64,000 nucleotides of DNA from Cheiracanthium punctorium. Lineage: Eukaryota > Arthropoda > Arachnida > Araneae > Cheiracanthiidae. The stretch spans positions 963,001 through 1,027,000 of the forward strand of contig JAWZYV010014440.1 of NCBI GenBank assembly GCA_038373885.1, written 5' to 3'. The position numbers and the translations under genes were made by a program. A model generated the notes under the pieces. It did not search any database. It saw only the letters and a list, made by a program, of their open reading frames with translations, and had not been told where the DNA came from. Position 1 is the first letter of the stretch; every line of letters starts with the position of its first letter. Below, in pieces: positions 21,466 to 32,474 of this stretch.

Positions 21466-22939
21466 CCCAGACAGCACATAAGCTTAAATCAAGTTCGACA
21501 TTTCTTTGAATTTGACGCATTAATGCAAGCTTGACAGTTCAACTCATTCTAAGCTGGCATCAAGCTTGCAGGAGTCAAGTTGAATTGTCAAGTTTAAATA
21601 CAGCTTGATTTAAGCTTGAAAATTGATACTTGCGTGATTTTTCCCTTTTAAAGGAGCGTTGATGGCGCCATCTGTGAAAGAGAATGGACATTAATTGTCT
21701 AGCGTCCGAATATGTGCTGAAAGTTAGTAAAAGATGTGTTTTATTTTATATTACCAGTGCCATATTACCGGCAGGGCAAACAGGGCAACTGCCCAAGGCC
21801 TACAGATTTTAGGGCCCAAAAATCTTACATCTTACACTTTTATAATTTTAAAATAAAATTACGAAGGATAAAAAAAAATTCAGAAGTTAAATAATTTTTT
21901 TAATTATAAAGTATGAACAATGAAAATAATTCAAATTTACATTTGTATAAATTAATTTTAACTTATTTTCAATTCTTCGAAATGCTCTATATCAATTAGC
22001 ATACCAATATGTAGGAAAATAACCACATTTGTAAAGAGAATTTTTAGCGTTAAAAAATAACAAAATTTTTCAATTATTTGTTATTTTAAGAAATATTTAC
22101 AAAAATGACTAAAGTGTTTGTATTCCATACATGTTAGCAACTGTGATATAGCATTTCGAAGTAACGTTTAACTATCTGTTTCTTTCATTTCAGATTACTT
22201 AACAGAAAATTTGTGTTAAGTAAACCCATTCTATATTTCCAAATATGGAAATTCTTCAAAATAAAATACAATTATACTACGAAATTGATTTCAAAATCAG
22301 TCGTTTGTCTCGATTTTGGCCAGCAGTATTGCTTCATGAGTGTTGCGGTACTGAAAGTTTTAAAACGTGTTTTTTTATTTTAATTTTAATTTTAATTTAA
22401 TTTATTTGGATGCATTATTTTAATTCTGATGCATCCCATGGAAAAATAAAAGAAACAAATAACACATCGCCCACTTATCAATTTGGCGAGAAAACAGCGT
22501 GGTAAGTCACTTCAAACTTTAGTGACAGCTGCACAAGTCTACGGTGGCGGAATAGATAGCGTGCTCGACTGCGAAGCCAAAGGGCCCGGGTTCTATCCCA
22601 GCGACGAACACTCGATGGAAGCAGATTAAATTAAATTGAAATTTCGGCGTAGAGGGATAAAGTGCGCGGAAAAATAAGTTATGTGGGGCGCGTTAGCCAG
22701 CGGGCGCCCCGTATATTTAATTTTTTTTTTTTTTGGAAAATTTTTAAGCTTGAAATGTCAAGCTTGATTCAAGCTTGAAATGTCAAGCTTAATGCAAGCT
22801 GGGCAAGTGTAAACTAGAACACTTGATTCAAGCTTGCATCAAGCTTACACGATTGGAATTTTCAAGCTTAATTCAAGCTTATTGACTTGATAAATCAAGC
22901 TTGCTGCAAGTTTGATGCAAGTTTGCTGTGCTGTCTTGG
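21466..22939. mobile_element. CAAGCTTG-array TIR element, copy 2
   Basis: A 1474-bp element with ends CCCAGACAGCACATAAGC and, reverse-complemented, CCAAGACAGCACAGCAA. The flanks AGTATAAG (21458-21465) and AGTACTAG (22940-22947) agree at six of eight bases, consistent with a worn 8-bp target duplication. The end regions (21479-21625 and 22744-22912) hold at least a dozen AAGCTT-centred words. The stretch 22301-22370 and the tRNA-derived module 22540-22720 have counterparts in the copy at 7047-8065, which is inverted relative to this one. A partial hAT-like end (CAGTGCCATATTACCGGCAG) lies near 21749. No transposase is seen. Confidence 0.75.
22540..22720 (+). repeat. tRNA-derived SINE-like module
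   Basis: The head has an A-box-like TGGCGGAATAGATAG and a B-box-like GGGTTCTATCCC, spaced as in a tRNA, followed by a body ending in a T-rich tract at about 22720-22735. The body matches the minus-strand module at 7260-7440. It lies inside the second CAAGCTTG element in the corresponding place and orientation, so it entered the family before the two copies separated. Confidence 0.6.
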
Positions 22940-22947
22940 AGTACTAG

Positions 22948-25900
22948 ACATTAGTAGTAGATTTTTGCGATGATATGTATTAAATCGCATCATACCGCGT
23001 TAATAAATATTTCATGAAATTAAAAGTGCTTGTTATAATCATTCTTTTTCAACGGACACCTTACAACTTAACTAAACCATTAAGTAAGCCCGCGGTAATT
23101 TCAACAGAGCAGATTACCTAAAACTCTTTTTTTTTTAATCTGAACTGGACTGTTTTTTCAGTGAACAGTACTTTGTTCATTAAAGAAGGATGTTTAAATT
23201 TTTACTTTTACAGGAATTCTTTTCTAAAGGAGGCGATAAAAATAATTTCAAGAACACTAAAGTTGGTCTGCAGAAAAGTTTTCAAGGCCAAAACACTGAC
23301 ATTCGCTATAGCAAACCCAAACAAAGACAAGCATTTCTACCGAAAGGTTATAAATTCACGCAATCGAAAACTCTTAAACTTAATAAATTTCCTCAGAACA
23401 AAGTGTCGTTTCAATTACTGCAATCAATAATCGGATTCTTCCAAAACCGTTTCTTTCACAATTTGTTGCTGTTACGGTTTATAATATGTCACTGCTGTGG
23501 CTAGGAATAAAACAACAGGTTTCTTCATTCTACAAACAATAACTTTTATTAATTTAGATAATTTTACATGAAAATATTTTGTTCGGACATTATTAGTGTT
23601 CATGGGCATCGGCATCATAGGTCCAATGCGGCACTTGCCCCTCTCTTGATTTTTTATGCCGTTCTTTCCTGCTTTTTTCTTGTTTTTTCGAACATGTATT
23701 GGAGTAATCTTTACCTCCCCTGGAAAATATTCTTCCGACGTCCATGCTATAGTGATATAATTTATCATCTTAAATCTTTCGAATAAACATTAGCTTTTCA
23801 ATAATATTATTTTAATGAAGGAACACGATATAATACAATTTTTAAACAATCCTTCTTTATGTATCTTCAAATGTGAGTTTTAGGAAGCAAATTTTGTTTC
23901 GAATGTGAATCACCACCTGGCATGGTCGGACAAATTTCGAAATATTTTGGCGCTTCATCAGAGATGATCACCCTGATGGCTCAGAGTTCATTATTTTACG
24001 CAGAAACAAAAAGTAACGTTAATTTTTTTTTTTTTTTGTTCATTCTGAATGACTTGTGTTCAAGAAATAAGCCAACAGACAATATTCAAATTTATTCATG
24101 TATTCAAATCGTTCTTTAATATTTGCGATAAAATCAAAGATTAAAATTCAGTTACCTCAGCCTCGAACCAATATGTAATCAATTAGTGTTTAATTTTGCC
24201 TCAGCGGTTTTATAAATCTTCAAAACGTTTTCTTGAATTCACTCAAGGTATTAACCATTACGTGCTTGAGTAGCGGGTCCAGTCATACAACTTGACGCAT
24301 TGATCCCTTCTCCTCCCGTTCCCATGACTACGTAAATTATGCTAAAGTTTTCAGTATACCTGAAGCTTCAAGGAGTACAGGATTTGGTTCTTTCTTTGTA
24401 AGCCCTGATCATATGATAAAAACTGGAGCATAATAGTATTTGAAGGGACTAGATGTGTAACCGTAGAAGCACAGCTCATTTACTTTGAAATTCTTCCATT
24501 AGAGGTTTGTTCATTGGAAGTAATTTTCTTTCATGCATGAATAACAGTTGAAGAATAGTTATAATGTTGCGTTTAAAAATTTTCAATTTTTCACTACAGC
24601 TCAGTTTTATGTGTTATTTGTGTGTGTCTTATGCTGCATAAAGTCCTAAAATAAATTGTCTGACATGTTTAACGGTAGTAATTGTCAAGTTACAGAGGTG
24701 AATGCCTTTAGCTGATTAATAAACTAATAATTTGCTCTGATACTATGAATTTCTTTCAATTCTTTACTTTGTACAAGAATATAAAAATTGTACAGGGTGA
24801 TTCAGATCTCTTGGTGGGGGGGATGGGAGGGGTTGTAGACAGTTCAGATTCCTACAGCCATATGGGGGTTCGAAACATCGTCTTCATGTACCTGTTAATA
24901 ATCATTTTGAAATATCCGTTAACGGTGTTGTACGAAAAAATCATGTGATTTTGATGCATAAGTACAAATAAACTAATTATGCCATGCACTTCAAAATTTT
25001 GAAACTGTCTCTTTACAAGCTGTACTATATACTGAAATAAATGATAAATCTGTATCAGTTTGAAAACTTTTAGAAAAAATTCTTATAAAGCGGAAATTTT
25101 CGCAAAGCGTGTCACTCTTCGAAAAATCGCAGCTCAGATCCATGTTTAAGAATTTTTTCTGAAATTTCATAAAAGCCACAGCTTTTTCGCTTATTGCAGT
25201 GTGTAAAGCAGCTTATGAAGAACCATCTGGAATTTTTTGGAGACCATGGTGGTATTAGTTTATTTTAATTTGTGTACCAAGACCAAAAACAGAGTTTTTT
25301 TTTTCTTCGACATACACCCTTAAAGTAATAGTGAACTTTCTGACCATGGTTTGTCTAATGTAGTTTTCACGGTAAAAACATGAATACAATTGTTAGCTTA
25401 CAAATTCTGTTTCATATCATTGATAAAATTCCCTGAGAAAAGCATATTATTTATGAAATTCGATTAAGAAATTCGACGAAAACTTCAACACTTCTTCCAA
25501 AGTGATTATTAATGAGTATATGAAAACGACACTTCTGAACCCATATTGCTATGTAATTCTGAACCTTCGTAGTTCCCTGTACCACACCTTTTCTAAAACG
25601 TTTTCCCTGTGAATAATTTAGTTAAATATCTAAATTAAAAATAAATAAATAAATAAATCGAAACTTCTAGATAATAGTTGAAAAGTGTAAAAAAATTACA
25701 TTACAATCCACTTGCTGTTCAGATATTGAAAAAGACAGAAAACAAAAAAACTCATCCAAAAAATAAATAAATAAATAAACTCGGTAGATTGACATAAGCA
25801 TTTTCAATGAACGATCATTTAACACATATCCATCGACAATTACTGCTCATAAACACAGTTTATACTCCCTATATAAGTGCGCTGAGTGCTTCAAATCTCA

Positions 25901-26500
25901 AAATCATTAACTAAAACATAAATAAGTGAATCCAACTCCTTTCATCGTAAATGGCTGCATGTGCGTTAATTCTACTCCGACTATTCATAAAATTAGTCCA
26001 GATTGAGAGTTATAATTCAGGATAATTTTGCCTAATAATGCTGTGTGGACGTGATTAAAATTCTATTCATTCGATATCGTTAGAGTCGTTTACAAACATG
26101 TTTAAGACGTTCGAGGGTAGTCTTTTAAATTTCCGAGTAATAATAGCTTGAACTTTTGATAACTTGAATGTTCATTTAACTTATAGTAGGATATACATGG
26201 TTTTTATATACTGTGTGAACGTAAAGGTAAATAAAATTTACGAATGTGTATAAAAACAATATCCTTCCATTTATTTGTAAAATTATGTTCTTTTTTTTAA
26301 GCGTTAAACACTTTATATAACGAAAATATCTGAAAACGTTACATCTTGATCCCGGGTCCTCTGCCATAGAAAAATATTTCAGATAAACATTAATATTAAT
26401 GGTATAATAATAATAATAATAATAATAATAATTTATGAATTATTATAAGCATTACAGTGCTTCTACTTAACAACAAAAGTTTGGATTGCGTAACTTTTTC
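22948..26500. other. AT-rich non-coding stretch with one transposon terminus
   Basis: No gene is supported. Overlapping frames at 23161-23786 on both strands are Lys/Asn- or Phe-rich and match nothing. At 24793 the text TGTACAGGGTGATTCAG is a terminus of the TACAGGGTG type; its partner was not found. A (TAA)n run lies at 26403-26431, and ATAA repeats near 25639 and 25760. Confidence 0.5.
26403..26431. repeat. (TAA)n microsatellite
   Basis: About nine to ten uninterrupted trinucleotide units. Confidence 0.9.
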
Positions 26501-26523
26501 TCTCGTCATCTTCTTCATCTCAG

Positions 26524-26560
26524 TTTGGACCTGCCTTCGCACCACCTTCTGTGGAAAGAA
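26524..26560 (+). other. Candidate 37-nt microexon
   Basis: A strong pyrimidine tract and acceptor (CTCTCGTCATCTTCTTCATC then TCAG) precede a 37-nt segment that is followed by GTAAGTTCG, a good donor. One frame reads FGPAFAPPSVER without stops. The segment is GC-richer than its surroundings. Splice-like pairs occur by chance at this frequency in AT-rich DNA, so this is a candidate only; no neighbouring exon was identified. Confidence 0.25.
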
Positions 26561-27560
26561 GTAAGTTCGATTGTTTGTATTCCAAACATTCGTTGACTGT
26601 TTTCGTGTTCAACTCATACCCGCTATGTCATTGTACTATGAAGCTGCAGACCTCAAATCTAGAAATCATCCTAATCTATATTTACGCTGATCACTGATTC
26701 TGTTGCAATTCCAGTCACTCCAAAATAAAACTTTTCCTGGGATTACTCCAAAAACATTAAAAAATTGTGCTTAAGAAGCATAATAACATCAAAACCGTTA
26801 GTGCAATACGCTTGAAAGTTTTCATTACGTTAAAATATATGTAGAAAATACTCTACGTTAAAAATATGAAAATCCACCGTCTCCCTGATTTTTATAAAAT
26901 TTTTTACCTTTTTTTTATTTTAGGAAATTGCTTTATTTGTGTAAAAAATGTAAAAGCTGTTGCAAAAATAAAGCAAGTTTTATTTTCTAACGTACTGATT
27001 TGGAATTTTTGCGATTCATAAAAATGTTTCACTTAAAAATTGTAATAAACTTCACAAGATTGGACCAATAGACTTGCAAATTTACACAAATACGAGAAAA
27101 AATGTGCACTGCTTTAAAAATCTGAAAACTCGCCCGTTCCCCGATTTTCAGCGAATTTTATATTAATAAAATTGCTCAAAATAGTTGGTTTTCCAGCTTT
27201 TCGTTTCCATGAAGCCTTGAATTGTTTCAACAACTTAGTAACAACAATATATTACTTTGGTAACTATAATGATAAAAAATAGAACAGGAAGTTATGTATT
27301 TTATGCGGAGACTTTAATTAACTATATTGCTTGTAGATTTTGTTTTTTTTTTGTAGAATTGCTTGTCAAAGGTTCTTTTTTTTTCTAGCGGTTGTTGTAA
27401 TTGCCTCCGCAATGAACTTTATCTTTTTTTGTTAGCAGTTTAAAAGCGTGCTAAAATTTTTAATTAGGAATCTCAATGGTTTTCTCACTTTTTTTCTTCT
27501 TCCGAATGGCAACTTCTTCTTCGCACTTTCAGCGTTTGCCTTTTGTTCTCTCACTTTCCA
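26561..27560. other. AT-rich non-coding stretch
   Basis: Nothing recognised. Confidence 0.5.
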
Positions 27561-27561
27561 C

Positions 27562-27800
27562 CAATGTGTAGCACAGTGGTTAAACCCATTGACATTGGTA
27601 GATGGTTCAAGTGGAGGAACAGGGTTCTGTCTCGCGGGGCCGTCGGTCTAGCGGTCTGGAGTTTTGGACGGTTTTCACCAGATGTAACGTGCATACATGC
27701 TAGATACCCAGAAATGTCCTCCCCCCCCCCTCAAATGTGTTTGTCCTTTCATTGACGTGGATTTATAAGCGGTTCCTCGTGAACAAGCACACAAATCCGA
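27562..27800 (+). repeat. tRNA-derived SINE
   Basis: A-box-like TAGCACAGTGG (27569-27579) and B-box-like GGTTCAAGTGG (27604-27614) are spaced as in a tRNA promoter. A second A-box-like GTCTAGCGGTCTGG follows near 27645, which suggests a composite head. The body runs through a C-run at 27720-27731 and ends in CAACAACAACAA-rich text near 27818-27828, a typical SINE tail. Confidence 0.6.
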
Positions 27801-28035
27801 ATACATGTTCCAACACAACAACAACAAAAACTCTCACTTTCCTGCCCGTATGAAAGTAGGAACTATCTGCAGCCGAAGAAAGCTGTACCTCTCAGAAGCG
27901 TACATACTGAACTGTTTTTCAGATTAGTACATTATTTACAAAGTTCTTTTTTAAATTTAAATCTTTATACAATATATTTTTTCGGCTGTTCTTCTGGATA
28001 TCATCAAAGTGATAGCCCGTAATCACACATTCTGC

Positions 28036-28411
28036 TTAGCACTTTGACGCTCGGTGGTTCGCCGTGACGCTCGCCTTGAAACCACCTTATTTCAGCACTT
28101 TCACTGTTAGCTGGAAAAAAATGAATAAATGGTCCCAATGCTCAAAACGTGCAGCCGTTGCCAACGATCCCCTTAACTACCAACAACATTGCGGTCAATC
28201 GAACAGCCCAAGTGTCGAGACAGAGCTAATTAATTTTCTGACACAGTTGGCTTGTATTCAGCTCTTCGTCGCCAGATGGACTATTCATGGACCACCATGT
28301 TGTTGGTAATTAAATGGATCGATGGCAACGGCTGCACTTTTTCAGCGTTGGGCAGTGCATCCAATTAGTATTTTATATTGATGTGAAAATGCTTGTGCTT
28401 CAAAGGGTTAA
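28036..28411. mobile_element. TTAA-type foldback MITE (copy X)
   Basis: The left end TTAGCACTTTGACGCTC and the right end, reverse-complemented TTAACCCTTTGAAGCAC, mark a 376-bp element. Its arms pair: GCAGCCGTTGCCAACGATCC near 28151 is repeated inverted as GGATCGATGGCAACGGCTGC near 28317, and both continue to ACCAACAACAT. It is related to copies at 16645-16994 and 50728-51333. No coding content. Confidence 0.65.
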
Positions 28412-29250
28412 AGACGCTCCTTCTTAAGAGTGTTTTTTTTTGGGGGGGAAGGGAGGGGGGGGGGTTCCTTGAAAGTTGTTAAATAGAAAAAGCAATGACT
28501 TAACGTAAGCACAGCGCATCTTTTGACTTCATAATCAAATATCACACAATCTTTACGGTCTTTACCGACTCACTCGACTGAATCACTAATTAGCATTCTA
28601 ATATGTTTTGAGGGAAAACATTGTTCAGAGCCGTTGCCCACGATCCCCGTCAGTGGCTGTTTGGCGTTAAATTTTTCTATCAGAAAACCGCTGTCTAGTA
28701 TCCCGAAAGAAATGCCGGACAATGGAAGGGAAATCAATAAGGTGCGCAAGATTACTCCGCTGGGAAAGAGGAAGAGAAAGGAAATTTTCTGCCCCTTTCG
28801 CTTCAAAGGGACAAAAGGCTTGAAAATGAGCAAGTCCTGTGAAATATGCTGATGCGCGCGACTTATGTGTTCTCCAGTGTATGTAACTGATAACGGATCG
28901 AGATTACGTGTCTGTTGAGATAGGAATGATTTATGGCACTTTTTTCTTAACACACTCAATTTCAGATGTTATAGATTTGCTGAAAAAATAATTCATTACT
29001 TTTAAAATAAGCATCGTTTATTATCTTGTACAATCTCTGTTAACCCTTTAACGTAGGGTGCTTTTAAACTTACCGTACCAGAATCTCAGTGAAAATATCC
29101 GGGATAAAAAATTTCTCTGCTGTCTATATGAAGTGCAGGTATATGCAACGATTAACCGGCTGGTTAAAAAACATTAAAAAATACTGAATTGTGGCATGTT
29201 CTGTTGTATTTTTGACTTCTGTTTGAGGTGTTTATGCAAACACACGAAAC
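28412..29250. other. Non-coding, includes a GC-richer part
   Basis: A long G-run lies at 28441-28466. The part 28620-28860 is GC-richer, with open frames on both strands (28570-28959 minus, 28634-28852 plus) that have no recognisable domain. At 29041 the text TTAACCCTTTAACG resembles a TTAA-type MITE end without a partner. Confidence 0.4.
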
Positions 29251-29252
29251 AA

Positions 29253-29530
29253 GGCCGTAGTAGCCCAGTGGTTAAGGCGTTGGACTGATAACTGGATGAT
29301 TCCAGGCTCGATTCCGACATGCCACTGAAGATCACTGAGTACATGCGGTCCGTGCTTTCGCAATTCCTCGCGAGGGTCGCTGAAAGTTTCCGAGGGGTGC
29401 AATATTCAGAAATCTTACCCTTCCGATGAGAATCCAAATTGTGGAGGGAAACTCCAAGAAGGACATATTTAGTTTTAAACAACACATTTAGTGGCGTGAT
29501 CTGTCCTCTCCCGGCAAGCAAACGAACACA
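29253..29530 (+). repeat. tRNA-derived SINE
   Basis: The head holds a good A box (TAGCCCAGTGG, 29261-29271) and B box (GGCTCGATTCC, 29305-29315), the internal RNA polymerase III promoter of a tRNA gene. The intervening text does not fold as a complete tRNA. The body extends at least to about 29520. A minus-strand open frame across it (29174-29521) is not a gene. Confidence 0.7.
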
Positions 29531-29788
29531 TTATACATTACTGTTTAAGTAATTTTTATATGACATTGATATCTCGCATGATACTTACAGAATTAGTACC
29601 TACAGGCACTTCCTGTGGGGGCTGCCGAGGCGAACGATTATCAATTAACGATTGTATCACTTTGAATATTTAATGACAAATCATCTGTGCAGTTTTGTTG
29701 CAATCGATTAAAGTATTGTTACGAAAATCGCCAAGTGGGTGTATTTTGAAACAGTCCAATCAGCACAGTAAATTAAAAAATATAACAC

Positions 29789-29794
29789 TTTATT
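29789..29794 (-). promoter_or_regulatory. LTR polyadenylation signal AATAAA
   Basis: Minus-strand AATAAA in GTGAATAAAGTG, about 165 bp downstream of the TATA box. The same hexamer is kept in the right LTR fragment. Confidence 0.6.
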
Positions 29795-29956
29795 CACGGC
29801 TCGCAGCTCAATAGCTCAAAATAATACAAGAAACTTTAAAATGCGCTAAATAAAATCACAAATAAGCACAACAAATAACGCTATTCATTTCACAGAATCA
29901 ACCGTGCGCTTCAAAGTCTATCACTCAACTGAACTCCCCCGAGAGAGATCCAAGCG

Positions 29957-29979
29957 CTTTTATAGAGATGATGACGTCA
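29957..29979 (-). promoter_or_regulatory. LTR promoter: TATA box and CRE-like site
   Basis: Minus-strand TATAAAAG at 29957-29964 has a perfect palindrome TGACGTCA just upstream at 29972-29979. Spacing and order suit a pol II core promoter with a CREB/ATF-type site. In the right LTR fragment the TGACGTCA is intact but the TATA box is altered by point changes. Confidence 0.55.
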
Positions 29980-30063
29980 ACAGAATTGCCGAGAAATTTC
30001 TGGAACAATCTTATCAAATTGAAATATGGTCTCGAGACATGAATTTTCTAGAAGCCACCATTT

Positions 30064-30125
30064 GTCGCCAAGGTTGCCAAATCCGTCGCCAAGTCGCCAA
30101 GACGATCGCCAAGTTTGTCGCCAAG
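30064..30125. repeat. CGCCAAG mini-array inside the LTR
   Basis: Five to six copies of a CGCCAAG or TTGCCAA heptamer at spacings of 8-13 bases; another copy is at 29727-29734. The segment lies in the part of the LTR that the right-hand fragment lacks. Confidence 0.7.
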
Positions 30126-30236
30126 GCTACAGGGTTACTTCCACAGGTTTACCATTACCTGAGGGCTTCGCTATTAACTAGTTTCACGGCGGCGCATTCA
30201 ATACGAGAGCAAATTAAGTTATTATTTCGCAACACT

Positions 30237-30247
30237 GCTCCCCTCTT
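30237..30247 (-). promoter_or_regulatory. Polypurine tract
   Basis: Minus-strand AAAGAGGGGAG next to the LTR edge, the usual primer for plus-strand DNA synthesis in LTR elements. It lies 27 bp beyond the pol stop codon. Confidence 0.75.
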
Positions 30248-30273
30248 TAAAAACTGACGACCCGGCAGTCTAA

Positions 30274-31617
30274 TCACACAACATTATGATCAGTAGCACC
30301 ATATGGAGCTAAACGATTAATGTGGATGACTTTCGGTTTTGAATTGGGCGACTTCTGGACTCTGTAGATAACATCGTTCAATTTCCTGACAACTGTATAC
30401 GGTCCTTCCCAGTTCTGTTGCAACTTAGGACTCAGACCTCTCCTTCGTTTCGGGTTATACAGCCAAACTTGATCACCCTCCTTAAATTGGTGATTCGTTG
30501 CTTTGACGTCGTAACGAATCTTCATTCGGTCACTCGCCAAATTGATTCGCTCTCTGGCAAACGAATGAACTCTTTCTAATCGTGCTTCTAAATTACTCAT
30601 GTAATCATTCCGTGAGGAGGGCGTAGCACATGGTCGTCCAAAAACAATATCACTATGTAATCGAAGAGGACGGCCGAACAACATCTCTGATGGAGAATAT
30701 CCGGTCGTCTCATGAACCGCACTGCTGTAAGCCAGGAGGAACAGTGGCAAATATGTATCCCAGTCGGTTTGATTCTTCGAAACAAATATCGAAAGTTGAT
30801 TCAAAATTGTTCGATTGTTCCTCTCGACCATGCCATCGGACTCGGGATGTAACGGTGTTGTTCGAGTCTTCGTGATTCCCAAATATTCGCAGAGTTCCGA
30901 AAATAGTGCTGAATTAAAATTTGTACCTTGATCCGAATGTAACATCATAGGCACTCCGTAATAAGAGATCCAGTTTCTAACGAGTTCTTCAGCTACAGTT
31001 GAGGCTTCCTGATTCGGGATGGCAATCGCTTCTGGCCATTTGGTAAAGTAATCCATCAGGACTAAGACGTATGGAATCGATTCCCTTTCGATGTTGTAGG
31101 CAGGGGGCCTAGGATATCTAAAGCTACTCTTTCGAAAGGCGCGCGAAACGTTATAGCGCTGCAAACGACCCTTGGATTTTATCTTAGGTCCTTTCCGGGC
31201 AACGCAATCGTGGCATTCTCTACACCATTTTTCAACATCTGCATGAAGTCGATCCCAATAAAATCGCTCCCTGGTTTTATTTAACGTCTTCATCACTCCA
31301 AAATGCCCTTCACTTGCACTATCATGAATCTCCCGCAGAACCTCTGGAATTCTACTACGTGGGAGAATTAATTGCCAGCGGCTTGATCTTCCGTCATCGC
31401 TCTCCCATTTCCGATATAAAACACCGTCTCTAAGATGTAAAGAATCCCAAAGAGCCCAGTATCGCTTTGTAGCGGGACTCTCTGGCGCAATCTCTTGCCA
31501 AGACGGTCGATCCGCGGAATTTAGTTTCTTCTCCAAAATTGACCTAATGTTGGAATCTTCTAACTGTGCTCTCTGTACTTCACTCGAAGCCCACCGATAC
31601 TTTTTCTCGGCGTTCAT
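30274..31617 (-). pseudogene. gypsy integrase region of pol
   Basis: A 447-codon open stretch encoding the end of RNase H linker and the integrase, which inserts the cDNA into the host genome. Zinc-binding residues H98, H105, C135 and C138 are present. The second catalytic Asp is D229 (in HSDQGTNF) and the Glu is E265 (in SDGMVERNN), 35 residues apart as in the family. A GPY/F module (WEGPY, about 403-407) closes the C-terminal part. The first Asp is lost: residues about 159-181 are read in the wrong frame between two compensating indels (about 31075-31145), and the expected motif with that Asp is visible only in an adjacent frame. The open frame thus looks longer and healthier than it is. 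The start Met at 31617 is an artefact of the upstream frameshift; pol is naturally continuous. Confidence 0.9.
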
Positions 31618-31705
31618 GCAGTGTTTACAGTCCTCTTTACAAGGTCGTCTGGAGAGAGCGTCTGCATTTCCGTGCGAAGTTCCTTTGCGATGTTCGATTT
31701 CGAAC

Positions 31706-32465
31706 TCATACTCCTGCAGCCTTTGGATCCAGCGGAGCTATCTGACCTTCAGGTTCTTTAAAATTCAAAAGCCATCTCAAGGAAGCATGATCAGTCCGGA
31801 GAAGAAATTTCCGTCCATAGAGGTAGTGATGGAAATGCTCAACAGATTTGACAATAGCCAGTAATTCATTACGAGTGACACAATAATTCCTCTCTGTCTT
31901 ACCCAAGCTCTTGCTGAAGTAATTTATGACACTTTCACCGTTTTCTGTTTTCTGCGAAAGCACGGCTCCTATCCCTTCATTAATGGCATCTGTATCTAAG
32001 ATAAAGTCTTTGTCAGTCCGGGGATATGTCAAAATAGGAGACGTCGTTAAAGCCTGCTTTAAACTAATGAACGATTTCTCGCATTCTTCTGTCCAATTAA
32101 AACTTGCTTGGGCTTCAGTCAATTTATGTAAAGGTCTCGCTATTGTTGAGAAATTTCTTACAAAACGGCTATAATAGGTGCACAGTCCGAGAAAACTTCG
32201 CAGTTCAAGTACCGTTTCCGGACGAGGCCAATCGACAACCGCTTTAACTTTTTGTGGATCAGTCTTAACTCCGTCTGCAGAAATAACGTGACCAAGATAA
32301 GTAACTTCTTTACGTAAAAATTTGCATTTCTTTGGGTTTAGTTTAAGGTTAGCATTTTGTAATCTAAGAAACACTTTACGAATATTATTTAAATGTTTTT
32401 CTTACGTTTTTCCCACTATAACAATGTCATCTAAATATACTAAGCTGGCCTCAGTCGAAAGTCCA
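31706..32465 (-). pseudogene. gypsy reverse transcriptase (end) and RNase H
   Basis: The minus strand enters at the YLDD catalytic box (32426-32437), so the fingers and much of the palm of reverse transcriptase are deleted. An in-frame TAA at 32402-32404 follows shortly after. From 32374 the frame is open for 222 codons: the thumb/connection region (FLGLCTYYSRFVRNFS), then an RNase H domain with acidic residues in ILDTDAINEG, TRNELLAI and LRTDHASLRW. A single extra base near 31734-31735 then shifts the frame, and the remainder of RNase H continues in the frame of the integrase stretch. Family identity is clear from YLDD, the FLG(L)xxYYRxF block and the order RT-RNase H-integrase, which is the Ty3/gypsy order. 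Confidence 0.92.
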
Positions 32466-32474
32466 CGTATGATT

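Larger units (their letters stand above)
29717..30234 (-). repeat. 3' LTR of the gypsy element, 518 bp
   Basis: The plus-strand ends are TGTTACGAAA and TTTCGCAACA, a TG...CA LTR with near-perfect 10-bp inverted ends. The polypurine tract lies immediately outside the right edge, as required for the 3' LTR of a minus-strand element. It contains a TATA box, a CRE-type site and a polyadenylation signal in the expected order, plus an array of CGCCAAG words at 30064-30125. A plus-strand open frame over it (29904-30257) is not a gene. Confidence 0.88.

Noticed and set aside
23472..23768. 98-codon Lys-rich minus-strand frame with an overlapping plus-strand frame
   Set aside because: No recognisable motif; the basic composition follows from T-rich complementary DNA.
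28570..28959. 129-codon minus-strand open frame
   Set aside because: Ordinary composition but no domain, no signal peptide and no splice context; an overlapping plus-strand frame is equally open. I see no reason to call either a gene.
29904..30257. 117-codon plus-strand open frame
   Set aside because: It lies in the gypsy LTR, antisense to the element, and its Gln/Lys-rich end comes from the CGCCAAG array. It is a shadow, not a gene.
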